Assembly (NCBI GenBank): GCA_018136815.1
Contig: CM030938.1
Coordinates: 3,384,782 to 3,417,011 of the forward strand
Source: Isochrysis galbana
Lineage: Eukaryota; Haptophyta; Isochrysidales; Isochrysidaceae
Direction: 5' to 3'
DNA: 32,230 bases
Shown here: one piece after another, positions 9,838 through 18,927 of the stretch
Layout of the letters: every line of letters begins with the position of its first letter
How positions within the stretch are numbered: position 1 is the first letter of the stretch
The notes under the pieces: model-generated
Seen by the model: only the letters and a program-made list of their open reading frames with translations
Database searches by the model: none
Told to the model about the DNA's origin: nothing
Program-made: the position numbers and the translations under genes

Positions 9838-11135
9838 ATGTCTCACCGGAAGTTCGAGAGGCCTCGCCACGGATCGCTCGGCTTCCTGCCGCGCAAGCGT
9901 GCTAGCCGCTTCCGCGGCAAGGTGAAGTCCTTCCCGAAGGATGACCGCAGCAAGGCGCCCCACCTCACGGCCTTCCTTGCGTACAAGGCTGGCATGACCC
10001 ACATCCTGCGTGACGTCGACAAGCCTGGCTCGAGTACGTGTTACTTGCCTCTCTGCACACTGCTGCATACTAGGTCCTGCAGATGTGGCGTTGGAGATTC
10101 GGTGCGGTGCGCGCGCACGCTGCTTCCTGAGCCCGGCTCGATGTATTCCCTCCACTCGCAGGGGCTCACAAGAAGGAGGTTGTGGAGGCTGTGACCGTGC
10201 TCGAGGCGCCGCCAATGGTTGTGGTTGGCATTGTGGGATATGTGGAGACTGCCAAGGGCCTGCGTGCTCTTACGACGGTGTGGGCAGAGCACCTCAACGA
10301 CGAGGTGAAGCGTCGCTTCTACAAGAACTGGTACAGGTCGAAGAAGAAGGCCTTCACAAAGTACGTGAAGAAGTACGCAGAAGGACAGAAAGACATTAAC
10401 GCTGAGCTCGAGCGCATCAAGCAGTACTGCCAATGCGTGCGCGTTCTTGCACACACCCAGATCCGCAAGATCAAGGTGGGCCAGAAGAAGGCACACCTCA
10501 TGGAAATCCAGGTCAACGGCGGCGACATCGCCGCCAAGGTCGACTTCGCCTCGCAGATGTTCGAGAAGCAGGTCCCTGTTGATGCTGTTTTCTCCAAGGA
10601 TGAGATGTGCGATGTTATTGGCGTCACCAAGGGCAAGGGTTACGAGGGTGTTACCACCCGCTGGGGCTGCAACCGCCTGCCGCGTAAGTCGCATCGGGGT
10701 CTTCGCAAGGTCGCTTGTATCGGCGCATGGCACCCTGCCAAGGTGCAGTACTCCGTCCCGCGCGCTGGTCAGAACGGCTACCATCATCGCACTGAGATGA
10801 ACAAGAAGATCTTCAAGATTGGCAAGCACGATGTTGAGAACAACGCCACCACAGAGTTTGATCTTACCGAGAAGGGCATCAACCCGCTCGGCGGCTTCCC
10901 GCACTACGGTCTCGTGCGGGAAGACTACCTTCTCCTCAAGGGCTGTGTCGTTGGCCCAAAGAAGCGCGTTATCACTCTGCGCAAGCCGCTCTTTGAGCAG
11001 ACGCAACGCGATGCGGTTGAGGAGACTACCCTCAAGTTCATCGACACCTCTTCCAAGTTCGGCCACGGCCGCTTCCAGACCATGGAGGAGAAGGACAAGT
11101 TCATGGGCATGCGCAAGAAGAAGATCGCTGCGTAG
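9838..11135 (+). CDS. RPL3: Cytosolic ribosomal protein uL3
   Basis: Large-subunit ribosomal protein near the peptidyl-transferase centre. Exon 1 is 9838-10033 and exon 2 is 10162-11135 (stop TAG), with a 128-bp GT-AG intron in phase 1. The spliced protein has 389 aa, the usual eukaryotic length. It begins [20 protein letters not shown], the hallmark eukaryotic N-terminus (basic, with His/Arg clusters), then [22 protein letters not shown]. The intron falls in the loop before [10 protein letters not shown]. Later hallmarks are [15 protein letters not shown], the [26 protein letters not shown] segment around the conserved tryptophan loop, and the basic C-terminus. Codon use is clearly GC-biased, as expected for a highly expressed host gene. 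No breaks are seen. The start is the first ATG in the region and matches the family exactly. Confidence 0.98.
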
Positions 11136-11554
11136 AGCCTGCCTAGTTCTCGCCGTATCGTTGAGGTGATATGCTGAGGCTCTGCGGTTATCGCTTTGAG
11201 TGTTGACTGCTAGAGAGATGAGAAGTAATATACTTTAGGAAGATAGTGTTATCATCCCATTTCCCTTCTGAGTGGTAGAATGGCGAGGTCTTCGCGCGCA
11301 GCATGCCGTCTTATTGTAGGCCGGTCGAACACGGCTTTTTAAGTACTAATATTGGGGGGGGGTCGACATTTTTGACCGTGAGCGGAAAGCGGCTCGGAGG
11401 GTCTCCCCGCATTTTCAGAATCCTCGTCCGAAAAGACGGTGCGAAGTCCCGTCTGACCCCTCCCCCTTGCACACGCTCTGGCGGCTCACACGAGCCGAAC
11501 TGGACGTCGCTCCCATTGCTGAGAGATGTGTTTCTTTCACTTTCACTTTCACTT
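11136..11554. other. 3' flank of RPL3 and spacer
   Basis: Holds the RPL3 3' UTR. From about 11310 there is unassigned sequence with a G9-type run (11353-11361). A CACTTT simple repeat (about 11537-11553) directly precedes the LINE fragment. No gene is seen. Confidence 0.5.
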
Positions 11555-12104
11555 ATCGAACACACGCGAGCGCTTCAAGCGATATGGATAGTCCGGTATC
11601 TAAACCCGTCAACGGCGGACTGGAAAACTATTCTAGACCAATGGTTTAGCCGCACCCCGCTAGGGAGATCGGCGGTTTTTTCGAAAACCGACGCGAAAAG
11701 CCTTACGGCTAGCATCCACGCACGGGAATAATACGCTTCCGGCCTTCTGGAAGCACGCACTGGAAAACTTTAGACGGGTGGAGATTTATAGGGGAGCGAA
11801 CACGCGGGAGGGAACCAAGGGCTCCCCGATATGGCATAATCTCTTTCACAAGGCTCCGACGATGCACCATTCACACAAGGCGAAATGGGAGTCCTTGCAG
11901 ACGGTTATCGTCCATAACACTATCAATCCGGATTCGGGGGACACATACACCACGGAGGAATGTGTGGCATACTTGCCGGAAGGAGAACGATGGATACGCC
12001 ATAGAGGCAACTATATATCGATGGGCCCCCTTCTGAAATCGTGGGAAAAGATAGCTGAATGGTCTAGATCAAGGATAGCGGAAGCCACTATTGACTATAT
12101 CGGC
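11555..12104 (+). pseudogene. Fragment of LINE ORF2 (middle part)
   Basis: The plus strand encodes a piece matching the complete LINE ORF2 between its RT and C-terminal CCHC regions: ALQAIWIVRYLNPS..DWK..LDQWF.RTPLGR, then GSPIWH, HHSHKAKWESLQTV and WIRHRGNY. It is clearly diverged from the complete copy, so it is an older or different subfamily. The frame is broken once, at about 11717-11724, where a 4-bp tandem duplication (CACG CACG) shifts the reading; on either side the match continues in adjacent frames. It starts beside a CACTTT simple repeat and stops just before an in-frame stop near 12107. No 5' or 3' element end can be recognised for it. Confidence 0.9.
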
Positions 12105-12563
12105 TAAAAAGTTCCGTCCTACATTATAGGACCGCGTCCTACGATTTCGGTGTATTTGTAAATTTTTAACAAATTTTTATGGGTCGCGGCGCGGCAAAGG
12201 AACGGGACTAGCGCGCACACAAGACAGGACTCCCTGCCGCGGCGAGCGCAAGCACCCTTCCCCCTTATGCCACCCAGCTCTTCACTAGCTTACTACCTGC
12301 GCTAGCCGGAGCACCCCTCCCTCCACACTCAAGCAGCCCCCCACGCCAGGATCCTGTTTTGGTCTCGCAGGCAAGGGGGCCTAATGGGAGGGGGAGGAGC
12401 AACTCCTCAAAGAGGAGCTTTGGGGAAGGAGATGTTTGAGTGGGGGCGCTATACCCTTGAGCTAGGCATGGGCAGCGACGCCGCCTCAAAACATGTCCTC
12501 CCTCTGGTCTTGAGTCGAAATTTTTGGTGTTTGAATCCGAGGGCGAGGGCTCCGGCTCTGCTG
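12105..12563. other. Spacer between LINE pieces
   Basis: AT-rich near 12150-12180, then GC-rich. It includes a small palindrome (GTCCTA-CATTA-TAGGAC, 12117-12133). Its open frames show no recognisable protein and no clear LINE similarity. Confidence 0.4.
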
Positions 12564-12633
12564 GCCTTCTCTCCAACTCCTGGCCGAAGCAGCGCGCGCG
12601 GCCTCCCCGGAACCAGCTTCTCCGCTAAAGAGA

Positions 12634-13545
12634 AAAAAAATCTTCTTAAAATTCCCCGCTACGCGTGCGGCGTGAGGCAGTGTGCTAGTGTACCTCCCTA
12701 CTACCCAACCTTAACCCCTGACAACCCCCTCCCCCTTTCCCAGTTCCCTCTTTATCGGAGAAGCTGGTTCCGGGGAGGCCGCGCGCGCTGCTTCGGCCGG
12801 GAGTTGGAGAGAAGGGGGCTGGAGACTGTGATTCGTCCTTTGTGCTAGTGTTAATTCGGGTTGCCTTCTATTGTATATCGTGGGATCATCATTCATATCC
12901 TCCGCGGTTTCTTCTAAGACGCGGTATTAAGTGCCTTAGGTGATGTTACGTATGTCTAGACCTCTCGCCGCCTGCAGGAGGTCTTCCGATGTTCCTAGGT
13001 TGAACTCCTTGTCCACCGTGTAGAGCGGACTTATCAATTTCTTAATGTGTTTGTTACTCGGGGCGTGTAGCCCCATATTCTCTCGTTGTTTTTTCAGCCT
13101 CTGAAAGAACCCGACTTTCGCCGTTACTAATAGGTGGTATCTCGCAAGGATCGCTCTTAAGATCGACCTAACGGACCTGCCGTCCGCGTTACCATATTGG
13201 ATGTTATAAAAGTCAGTTAGGATGTACCTCCACGCCAGGATGCCTAGGTATCCCGAGGAGGGGTGCGGTCTGTCCACTTGATAGCAGAAAAGTCGTTGGG
13301 CTGTTTCGGATCCCGGCCTAAGGCTAATCCCCAGAAGTCCTTCTATGAATTCAAAGATGCGCTCCGTCGCGATACATGAGGCCAGGTGGGTGGAGCTTTC
13401 AGGGGCTATGCCGCAAAAGCGGCATGTTGGATCGTCAGCAAAGCGGTTAGCTGTAGCTAGCCTCCTATGTAGGACATGTTTGAAATGCAAATAAGAGTCT
13501 CTAGGCGTCAAAAAGTTATATTTATATAATTGCGATATTTGTCTC
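12634..13545 (-). mobile_element. 5'-truncated LINE insertion (912 bp)
   Basis: Flanked by an exact 14-bp direct repeat CTCCGCTAAAGAGA (12620-12633 and 13546-13559). On the minus strand it contains the last about 200 codons of ORF2, about 300 bp of 3' UTR, a CCGC/GCGG stem-loop (12656-12670) and a T-rich 3' tail (TTTTAAGAAGATTTTTTT on the coding strand) directly against the left duplication. This is the expected product of target-primed reverse transcription with 5' truncation, except that the tail is oligo(T). It landed inside an older LINE 3' UTR of opposite orientation. Confidence 0.9.
12936..13545 (-). pseudogene. C-terminal part of LINE ORF2
   Basis: Reads without interruption from the truncation point to a TAA stop, about 200 codons. 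It matches the end of the complete ORF2: TPRDSYLHFKH, the CCHC motif CRFCGIAPESSTHLASC (C-x2-C-x8-H-x3-C), FCYQVDRPHPSSGY, LAWRYILTDFYN and the final LHAPSNKH..ISPLY.VDKEFNL. Many residues differ from the complete copy, so it belongs to a related subfamily. It lacks endonuclease and RT and has no start of its own, so it is not a functional gene. Confidence 0.92.
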
Positions 13546-13783
13546 CTCCGCTAAAGAGAGAACTGGGTGGGGAAGGGGAAGGGGGTTGATTGACAGGGGT
13601 TAAGGTTGGGTAGTAGGGAGGTTCATTAGCACTCTGCCTCACGCCGCACATGTAGCGGAGTTTTTAAGAATTTTTTTAAAGCTAAAGCCAAGGGTAGCGG
13701 ACCCAGAGAATGTGAGAGGAAATTTCAGCATGCCAACGCGAACGGCATGCAAATATCAAATTCAAATATCTCATGCTAACGAA

Positions 13784-14532
13784 AAAAAAACTTCATAATA
13801 TTCTTACCGCACTCGCGGCGAATGGAACCACTACCTACACGTAGCATACTTTCTACACCCCCACTCCCCCGACCCTACCCCCCCCGCCATCAGGCGGCTC
13901 CCCCCGTGCACTACTAGGGGGATAGGGGTGAAGGGCTTAGGTATGGTCCGGTGGCCCGCGCCCCCCCCCGGTGATCCGTTCCCCCCTTCCTCCTACGCCA
14001 CCTAGGCTGGAGGCCGACTCTGTCTCGACTTATCCTGTAAACAGGCGCGAGACTTACCGATTTTTCGGTGAGCGGAGCTCACGCTCCGCCCACCCCCTTC
14101 TCCGCGCTCTCTCTCCCCTCTCCTGCAGGCACGCGCGATGGCGCGCCTGCGGCAGGCCTGCAGCTGCCCCTGGCGACCCCTGGAGGCTCCTGGAGGCCAG
14201 CTCAGGGGGCAGAGGAGGCTGGGGCTGGGCCCTGGCCTCCCCTGCCTCTCCCTCGCTGGCGCTCCTGAGCCTCAGGGGCCCCCACTCTGCACCTGTCTGC
14301 CTATCGAACAGGGGGGGAGGGGGGGTTGGAGCGATGGGCTGGCCACGAGAGGCCAGGACGCGCGAGGCAGGCGAGCCTGCCAGGGAGAGAGTGGGTCAGC
14401 AGGGCAGTGGGCTCCTGGCAAGCCATCAGGCGTGCCAGGAGCATGGGTGGTTCCTCCCCCATGGCAGGGGAGGAGTGGAGAGAGGGGGGGGCTCGTGCCC
14501 CCCCATGGGCGAACTAAGTATAAACTTAGTTG
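13784..14532 (-). mobile_element. 749-bp short retroelement with hairpin 5' end and oligo(T) tail
   Basis: Flanked by an exact 17-bp direct repeat ATATCTCATGCTAACGA (13767-13783 and 14533-14549). On the minus strand the 5' end is a hairpin (14512-14531, plus strand AACTAAGT-ATAA-ACTTAGTT), followed after 5 nt by an ATG (14506-14504) that opens only 26 codons. The 3' end has a CCGC-loop-GCGG stem-loop (13807-13818) and ends ATGAAG plus eight T. Interior sequence is GC-rich with no recognised domain and no clear match to the LINE. The end design and duplication length match the LINE in this window, suggesting a non-autonomous element mobilised by the same or a related machinery. That last step is inference. 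Confidence 0.65.
14512..14531 (-). promoter_or_regulatory. 5'-terminal hairpin of 749-bp element
   Basis: AACTAAGT / ACTTAGTT stem of 8 bp with a 4-nt loop, one nucleotide from the right target duplication and 5 nt from the minus-strand ATG. Same geometry as the LINE hairpins but with a different stem sequence. Confidence 0.6.
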
Positions 14533-14650
14533 ATATCTCATGCTAACGAGCTAACGAGGGCAGCGTGCAGCGTCCGTGACTCGACACATATAGGATGGGC
14601 CGGACTGAATGCCAAAGGGTGCAGCACATTGAAATCGTACTTCCCCCCAG

Positions 14651-14981
14651 GGGATGGTCGGACTGTCGGCAGCCCGACGCGGCGCTGCATCGGGCGGGAA
14701 TCAAATGGCGAATGTAACTTAGATATAAAGGAACCGATGCTGATGCCCCCCCGCGGGCGCGACCGCCAATTCTTTACGGGTAAGTAGAGCGTGAGCGCGC
14801 GTGACGGAGGGGGGGGAGGGGGGGAGAATCGCACCATTTCTTGGCGAAGATTTTCGTGGCGGCAGATGGCCCCCCCTGGAGGTTCTTCATTGGGGCCATC
14901 GCGCCACGGTCCACGGTCAAAAATGCAGCCCAACCCTTACTAATAGCGGCAGTTAAAATGCTCCTGTTTGTGACCGCCCTA
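14651..14981 (-). mobile_element. Right-end fragment of the 3.4-kb DNA transposon family
   Basis: Matches 4186-4488 throughout, with small insertions and deletions. It includes the GTCGGACTGTCGGCAGCCCG segment, the G-run, and the terminal CCTGTTTGTGACCGCCCTA (2 bp longer than in the complete element). It ends at the same base. The left TIR, tandem repeats and most of the gene are missing. A 9-bp inverted repeat (ACATATAGG at 14586-14594 and CCTATATGT at 14984-14992) surrounds it, of unknown meaning. Confidence 0.85.
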
Positions 14982-15281
14982 TCCCTATATGTTGAACGGC
15001 TTGAAAACGCTTCATAAATGTGATCTCGTCTCGCACGAGCAACCCTGGGATAACTACGCTATCATGCTTGGTATGCATGCGTGGTCGCCGTTACGGTCAG
15101 ACGTTGCGCCATAGTCACAGCACAAACACACACACACACACAATTGCTAGTTGCCTCAAAATAGATAGGCAAGCGAGCTATAGGACATGAGACAAGAGAA
15201 GAATCCGCGCATGAAGGCACCAACTTCACCTCAGCGAGTACACGGGTGAAAAACAGAGTACTTCACTTGAACATGCTTGGC
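14982..15281. other. 3' flank of PP2C gene
   Basis: Contains a CA dinucleotide repeat (about 15120-15142) and otherwise unremarkable sequence downstream of the PP2C stop. No gene is seen. Confidence 0.5.
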
Positions 15282-17471
15282 TCAAGCACCAGCGGTCGGC
15301 AAACCACTCCACGTGATGACTATAGCCGAGGAGTTGTCCCTTCCTCCGCGTGAGTCGGAGGTGTCCACAAGGGATTGGGCCGCCGCTTGCGCATTCGGGT
15401 GTGCAGACACAATGGCGCGCGCGTCGCCCTCTTGCACCTCGCCCCAGATGCCGTCCGAGCCTAAAAGCAGGGCGCGGTCGTCGCTCCTCCGCCGGAGCAT
15501 GCTCACCTGCGGCTCAGGTGTCACATAAGGCTGCAGCTCCGGATCTCCCATCGCCCGTGAAACGGCCAGGATTCCATGTACGCGCCCTCGCAGGACCAGC
15601 CCGCCCAGGCTCTCGATGCGCTCAGTCTCGGCCGGCAACGAGGGCGAGTGGTCCGTCGTAAGCCTACACTCTCCATTCGCCCGAACGAGCACGGCGCGCG
15701 AGTCGCCGGCGGATGCCAGATGGATGACGTCATTGTTGATGACTACAACGAGCGCAGTGGTGCCACCCTGTATCACCTTGCCAGAAGAGGGTCGGTTGTT
15801 GCCACCACGCGACGCGGAGGCCTGGCGCGACGAGCACCGCGATTCTACGATTCGCTTGTGCCGTTTCAACCACGCATCTAACAGTAGAAAGGACTCGTAC
15901 AGAGCCTCTGAAAGCAGGGCGTCGACTGCTGGGTTAGGCAGAGGAGGCGTCATCACTCGGACAGAGGCGTGCTCAGGGCTGCTCTGACATCCATCTAGAC
16001 TATTTTCAGAGGACTGCCCGCCCTTGAAGTGCGCCCATTCGGAATCAATCGAACTGGTTGCCTCATTGGGTTGCCGCGACGCGACGCCTCGGCGGGTGGA
16101 GGGACTCCGGTGTAACGTTGGACTGCCGTTGGACGTGAAGACTGAATCCTGTGAGGTCTCATCCGTGCAATCATCCCAGCCCGCATCCCCTGCGATTGTT
16201 TTCTTGCGCCGCATACCCAACTGCGGGTTGCCGCGCGCTAGCACCTCAATGCGCTGTCGCAGTAGCTGGTGCAGCTGTCTGGATGCCGCGCGCGCCGATC
16301 CAGGCCCGTTGTGCCCGTCAAATACCCCGAAGTACAAGAGCTCCAAGCCGAGGACGCGCAACACGCGCAGCTGCACGTAGTCTTCCATGTGAAGGCGCCT
16401 GCCACGCCCAGTCGCCACACCCACCTCCACCCCTCTCCCACTCGCCGATATTGCCTCCGCCTCTGCTTGTGCGGACGCCTGCCGCTGGCCCATCGACGAC
16501 TTCAACTCGTCGTCTGAAGGCGCCGGCCAGCCAGAGCTGCGGGTCTGGCCGCGAGGTGCGATGGCGCTGGGGGGGCCCGACTCATCGCCAACCACCCGAG
16601 TTGACATTGGCCCGAGGCCGTGTAACTGGGCGAGTAGTGCCCCGGTGGTGTCAGCCGACGTGCTGTGGATGCCGTGCCCGATCGCCTCTAGTCCGCCCAG
16701 CGGCGTTGCTCTTCCCGAGGCTGCCTCCGGCGAAGGGGTGGTCGCCCCCGGGTAGCCACACTGATCGAAGGCGTCGTCTACCTCCTCCTCATCTTCAATG
16801 TCCTCATCAAGGAAGTCGTCTTCGTATTCGATGAATTCCTCCTCAGCCCCCTCGCATTCGAGTTCAGGCACACCGGCGACGCCCATGGACCACGGATTGC
16901 CGAATTTAGCATTGGAACCATGCAGCACAAGGGGAGAGCTCTCCAGCGACGCGAGCCACTCGTCCAGCAGACGCGCGCCCTCATCGAGCACGCCGCCTGC
17001 ACCCGCGCGCCCGGCCTCACCCGGAGCAAATGCGCCACGCCGCCGGTCGTTGTGTGGCGTTTCAGCTCGAGAGGAGCCGATCATCTCCTCCGGGACAGAA
17101 TCCTCGTTTGCGTTGCGCCCAGGCGTTAGCAGTGCTCCTTGCACCCTGACAGCGGCGGGCGAGGCGACGTCTGCGCGTACGCGGCGGATGGGTGACGATG
17201 GCAGCTGCGCGAGCGTGTGAGAGCTCGACAGGCTCGCGCTCAGCCTGCAGCTCCGTTGGGCTCCACCGCGAGCGACTCCGATTGCAGCGCCTCCTCCCCT
17301 CTTTTCCCCTCCCCCTCCTCCTCCTCCGCCGCCCAGCGAGAGGGAGGAGAGGGAGGAGCCGTGCGCGAGGAGAGTGGAACGGGCGGCGCGAGGCGCGGGC
17401 GACGATGCCTCGCGGCTCGTCTCCCACAGGTCGTCCTCCACGATCTCCTCGTCCACCTCTTCCGCCTCCAT
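15282..17471 (-). CDS. PP2C-type protein serine/threonine phosphatase
   Basis: Metal-dependent (Mn/Mg) phosphatase of the PPM family. The frame is 729 aa without introns. The first ATG is at 17471; the frame opens slightly earlier only from TTG. The catalytic domain lies in the C-terminal half: MED near residue 361, FGVFDGHNG near 384 (metal-binding Asp/Gly), GGTTALVVV near 567, ASAGDSRAVL near 588, TTDHSP, LAVSRAMGD, GSDGIWG near 672 and RDNSSAIVI close to the end. All expected metal aspartates are visible. The domain is split by about 170 residues of Ser-rich, probably disordered sequence after DGHNG. The N-terminal half is low-complexity (poly-Gly, acidic EEFIEYEDDFLDEDIEDEEE), a possible regulatory region. 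No transmembrane or targeting segment is seen. Substrates cannot be inferred. It diverges from the gene at 17903, with a polypyrimidine tract between them. Confidence 0.95.
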   Translation of the reverse strand: MEAEEVDEEIVEDDLWETSREASSPAPRAARSTLLAHGSSLSSLSLGGGGGGGGGEKRGGGAAIGVARGGAQRSCRLSASLSSSHTLAQLPSSPIRRVRADVASPAAVRVQGALLTPGRNANEDSVPEEMIGSSRAETPHNDRRRGAFAPGEAGRAGAGGVLDEGARLLDEWLASLESSPLVLHGSNAKFGNPWSMGVAGVPELECEGAEEEFIEYEDDFLDEDIEDEEEVDDAFDQCGYPGATTPSPEAASGRATPLGGLEAIGHGIHSTSADTTGALLAQLHGLGPMSTRVVGDESGPPSAIAPRGQTRSSGWPAPSDDELKSSMGQRQASAQAEAEAISASGRGVEVGVATGRGRRLHMEDYVQLRVLRVLGLELLYFGVFDGHNGPGSARAASRQLHQLLRQRIEVLARGNPQLGMRRKKTIAGDAGWDDCTDETSQDSVFTSNGSPTLHRSPSTRRGVASRQPNEATSSIDSEWAHFKGGQSSENSLDGCQSSPEHASVRVMTPPLPNPAVDALLSEALYESFLLLDAWLKRHKRIVESRCSSRQASASRGGNNRPSSGKVIQGGTTALVVVINNDVIHLASAGDSRAVLVRANGECRLTTDHSPSLPAETERIESLGGLVLRGRVHGILAVSRAMGDPELQPYVTPEPQVSMLRRRSDDRALLLGSDGIWGEVQEGDARAIVSAHPNAQAAAQSLVDTSDSRGGRDNSSAIVITWSGLPTAGA

Positions 17472-17499
17472 CGCAGCGCGCAACCCCCCTACCCCCCCC

Positions 17500-17842
17500 C
17501 CCCGCTGCTGCAGTCCTCCCCCCCCCCCATCCCCTTCGAACCCGTCCTCTCTCTCTCTCCTCTCTCCTCGCTCTCTCCTCCCCTCTTTCCTCTCCTCTCT
17601 CTCCTCTCTCCGTCTCCCCTCTCTCCCCTTTCATCGCTGCCCCTCTCCTCCTGCTTCCTCGCTCCTCGCCTCTCCCTCGCTCCTCGTCTTCCTCCCCTCC
17701 ACAATCCTCTCTCTCTCTCTCTTCTCTCTCCTCTCTCTCCTCCCTCTCCTCCCTCTCCTCCCTCTCCTCCCTCTCCTCCCTCTCCTCCCTCTCCTCCCTC
17801 CTCTCCTCCCTCTCCTCCCTCTTTCTCCTCTCTCCCATCTCT
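17500..17842. repeat. Polypyrimidine tract with 9-bp CTCCCTCTC repeats
   Basis: About 340 bp of nearly uninterrupted C/T on the plus strand. From about 17728 it becomes a tandem array of TCTCCTCCC-type units (about a dozen). It occupies the gap between the divergent PP2C and helix-turn-helix genes. Mirror-symmetric purine/pyrimidine sequence of this kind can form triplex DNA. Open frames rich in Ser/Leu/Pro through here are artefacts of the repeat. Confidence 0.9.
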
Positions 17843-17902
17843 CGTGTAGAGGCTATCGCTTCACAGCCAGCAGCGCTCCGCAGCCAGCACGCGCACGCGC
17901 CG

Positions 17903-18593
17903 ATGGCGCCTGGGGCCTCCCCAGGGCATGCAGCGGCCACCAAGGGGCCCCCAGGTGGGAAGTCGGCGCGCGACGTACAGGCAAAGGAGCGGCTCGGCGT
18001 CCTCGAAGACGTCCGCAAGGCGGTGGAGCATTGCCGTGCGACGGGCGAGAGCGCTCGTCTTGCGGTTCGCTCGGGCAAGTTCCCCAAGGCCACCGAGGGG
18101 AAGATACGCCAGGCGCTCTCCAAGACGGCCTTGCCCCATAAATTCATCCGTGACCACCACTCGCAGGTGTTGACGAACGCCGAGAGGATGAAGTTGGGCG
18201 AGTGGCTCATCCAGTGCGCGGACGCACAGGAGCCACGTAACCGACATGACATCTCCGTCAAGATCCGGGAGATGTTGCGCGCGCGCGCGTCATTCAACAA
18301 GGCCAAGAAGTACGGCTTCGGCAGTATTCCTCTCACCAGGGCCGAGCAAGATATCGTCAACTGCCCCGACGACCTTGCTCACAGGTTCTTCCAAAGGATC
18401 TACCCGTGGTGGCGAGCGCATGGGCTCCTCATCGACAAAGGCACCTACCTCTCTAACGCCGGCTTGAGGTGGATTGTGGATTCACTCCAACCCCGAGCGT
18501 CTCGCCAACACCGCCGCCGCCGCCGCTCAATTTCGCCGCCGCCTGGAGGCTAAAGCGCCATTCCTGGCAGTCGAGAACCCCAAGATGCACTAA
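17903..18593 (+). pseudogene. HTH-like DNA-binding protein gene, frameshifted
   Basis: From the ATG at 17903 the frame encodes a basic protein with helical segments. The first (RLAVRSGKFPKATEGKIRQAL) resembles a psq-type helix-turn-helix. The second (LTNAERMKLGEWLIQCA, then HDISVKIREML and FFQRIYPWWRAHG) resembles the CENP-B/pogo-type helix-turn-helix. That similarity is from pattern only. At 18469-18482 the 7-mer GTGGATT occurs twice in tandem. As it stands the frame runs into Arg/Pro-rich sequence and stops at 18553. On the other side of the duplication the next frame continues with more ordinary protein sequence (HSNPERLANTAAAAAQF...) to a TAA at 18591-18593. I infer a recent frameshift in a gene of about 230 aa, possibly a domesticated or dying transposase N-terminus. 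It starts 432 bp from the PP2C ATG, in divergent orientation. Confidence 0.55.
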
Positions 18594-18927
18594 CGCTAAG
18601 GCGTGCGTAACTGTCGCCCCCGTCGGATCGTCCGTCGCCCCGTCGCTCTCTTGTCGGCATTCTCTTCCTTGTTCTGTCTGTCAGCAGGTTTCTGTGCGTT
18701 CCGTGATAAGGATACGTTAGTGTGGAGAGTGTTGACTTGAGTGTGAGTGTAGTGTCATCTCCGCCCCTCCGAGTCTCCAAGGTGGAGAGGACCTCTCATC
18801 CCCCGCCCAAGAGTCACCCAATGCCCCATCCGAACCCGAGCCACCCAAGCCACCCCAAGCCGAGGTTGGAGCTCCAAAGAGCTCCGCCTCTCTAGCCTAG
18901 CCCCTGAGCCACTCTTCAACACCGCCG
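18594..18927. other. Spacer between broken coding segments
   Basis: Holds a short open stretch at about 18780-18897 (plus strand, Pro/Glu-rich, ending in TAG) that could be decayed coding sequence. Nothing is recognised. Confidence 0.35.

Larger units (their letters stand above)
12564..13683 (+). mobile_element. Short 5'-truncated LINE 3' end, interrupted by another LINE
   Basis: Two separated pieces, 12564-12633 and 13560-13683, together match the LINE 3' UTR in plus orientation. The first piece (GGCCGAAGCAGCGCGCGCGG core) and the second piece (ending CCGC-loop-GCGG then TTTTTAAGAATTTTTTT) are inverted copies of 12640-12817, which is the 3' UTR of the minus-strand LINE lying between them. 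The pieces become contiguous if the intervening insertion and one copy of its target duplication are removed. Its own target duplication was not found. Confidence 0.7.

Noticed and set aside
10041-11066. A 341-codon minus-strand gene opposite RPL3
   Set aside because: It is the antisense shadow of a strongly codon-biased, clearly identified gene.
11555-13545. A twin-priming inversion within a single LINE copy
   Set aside because: In twin priming the inverted 5' part lies at the 5' side of the 3' part. Here the ORF2 middle piece (plus) and the C-terminal piece (minus) point toward each other, and the minus piece has its own 14-bp target duplication. These are separate events.
17217-17849. Ser/Leu/Pro-rich proteins encoded by the pyrimidine tract, including an N-terminal extension of the gene at 17903
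   Set aside because: The frames consist of repeat-encoded SLSS or PSPP strings in all three frames. The ordinary protein composition begins only after the ATG at 17903.
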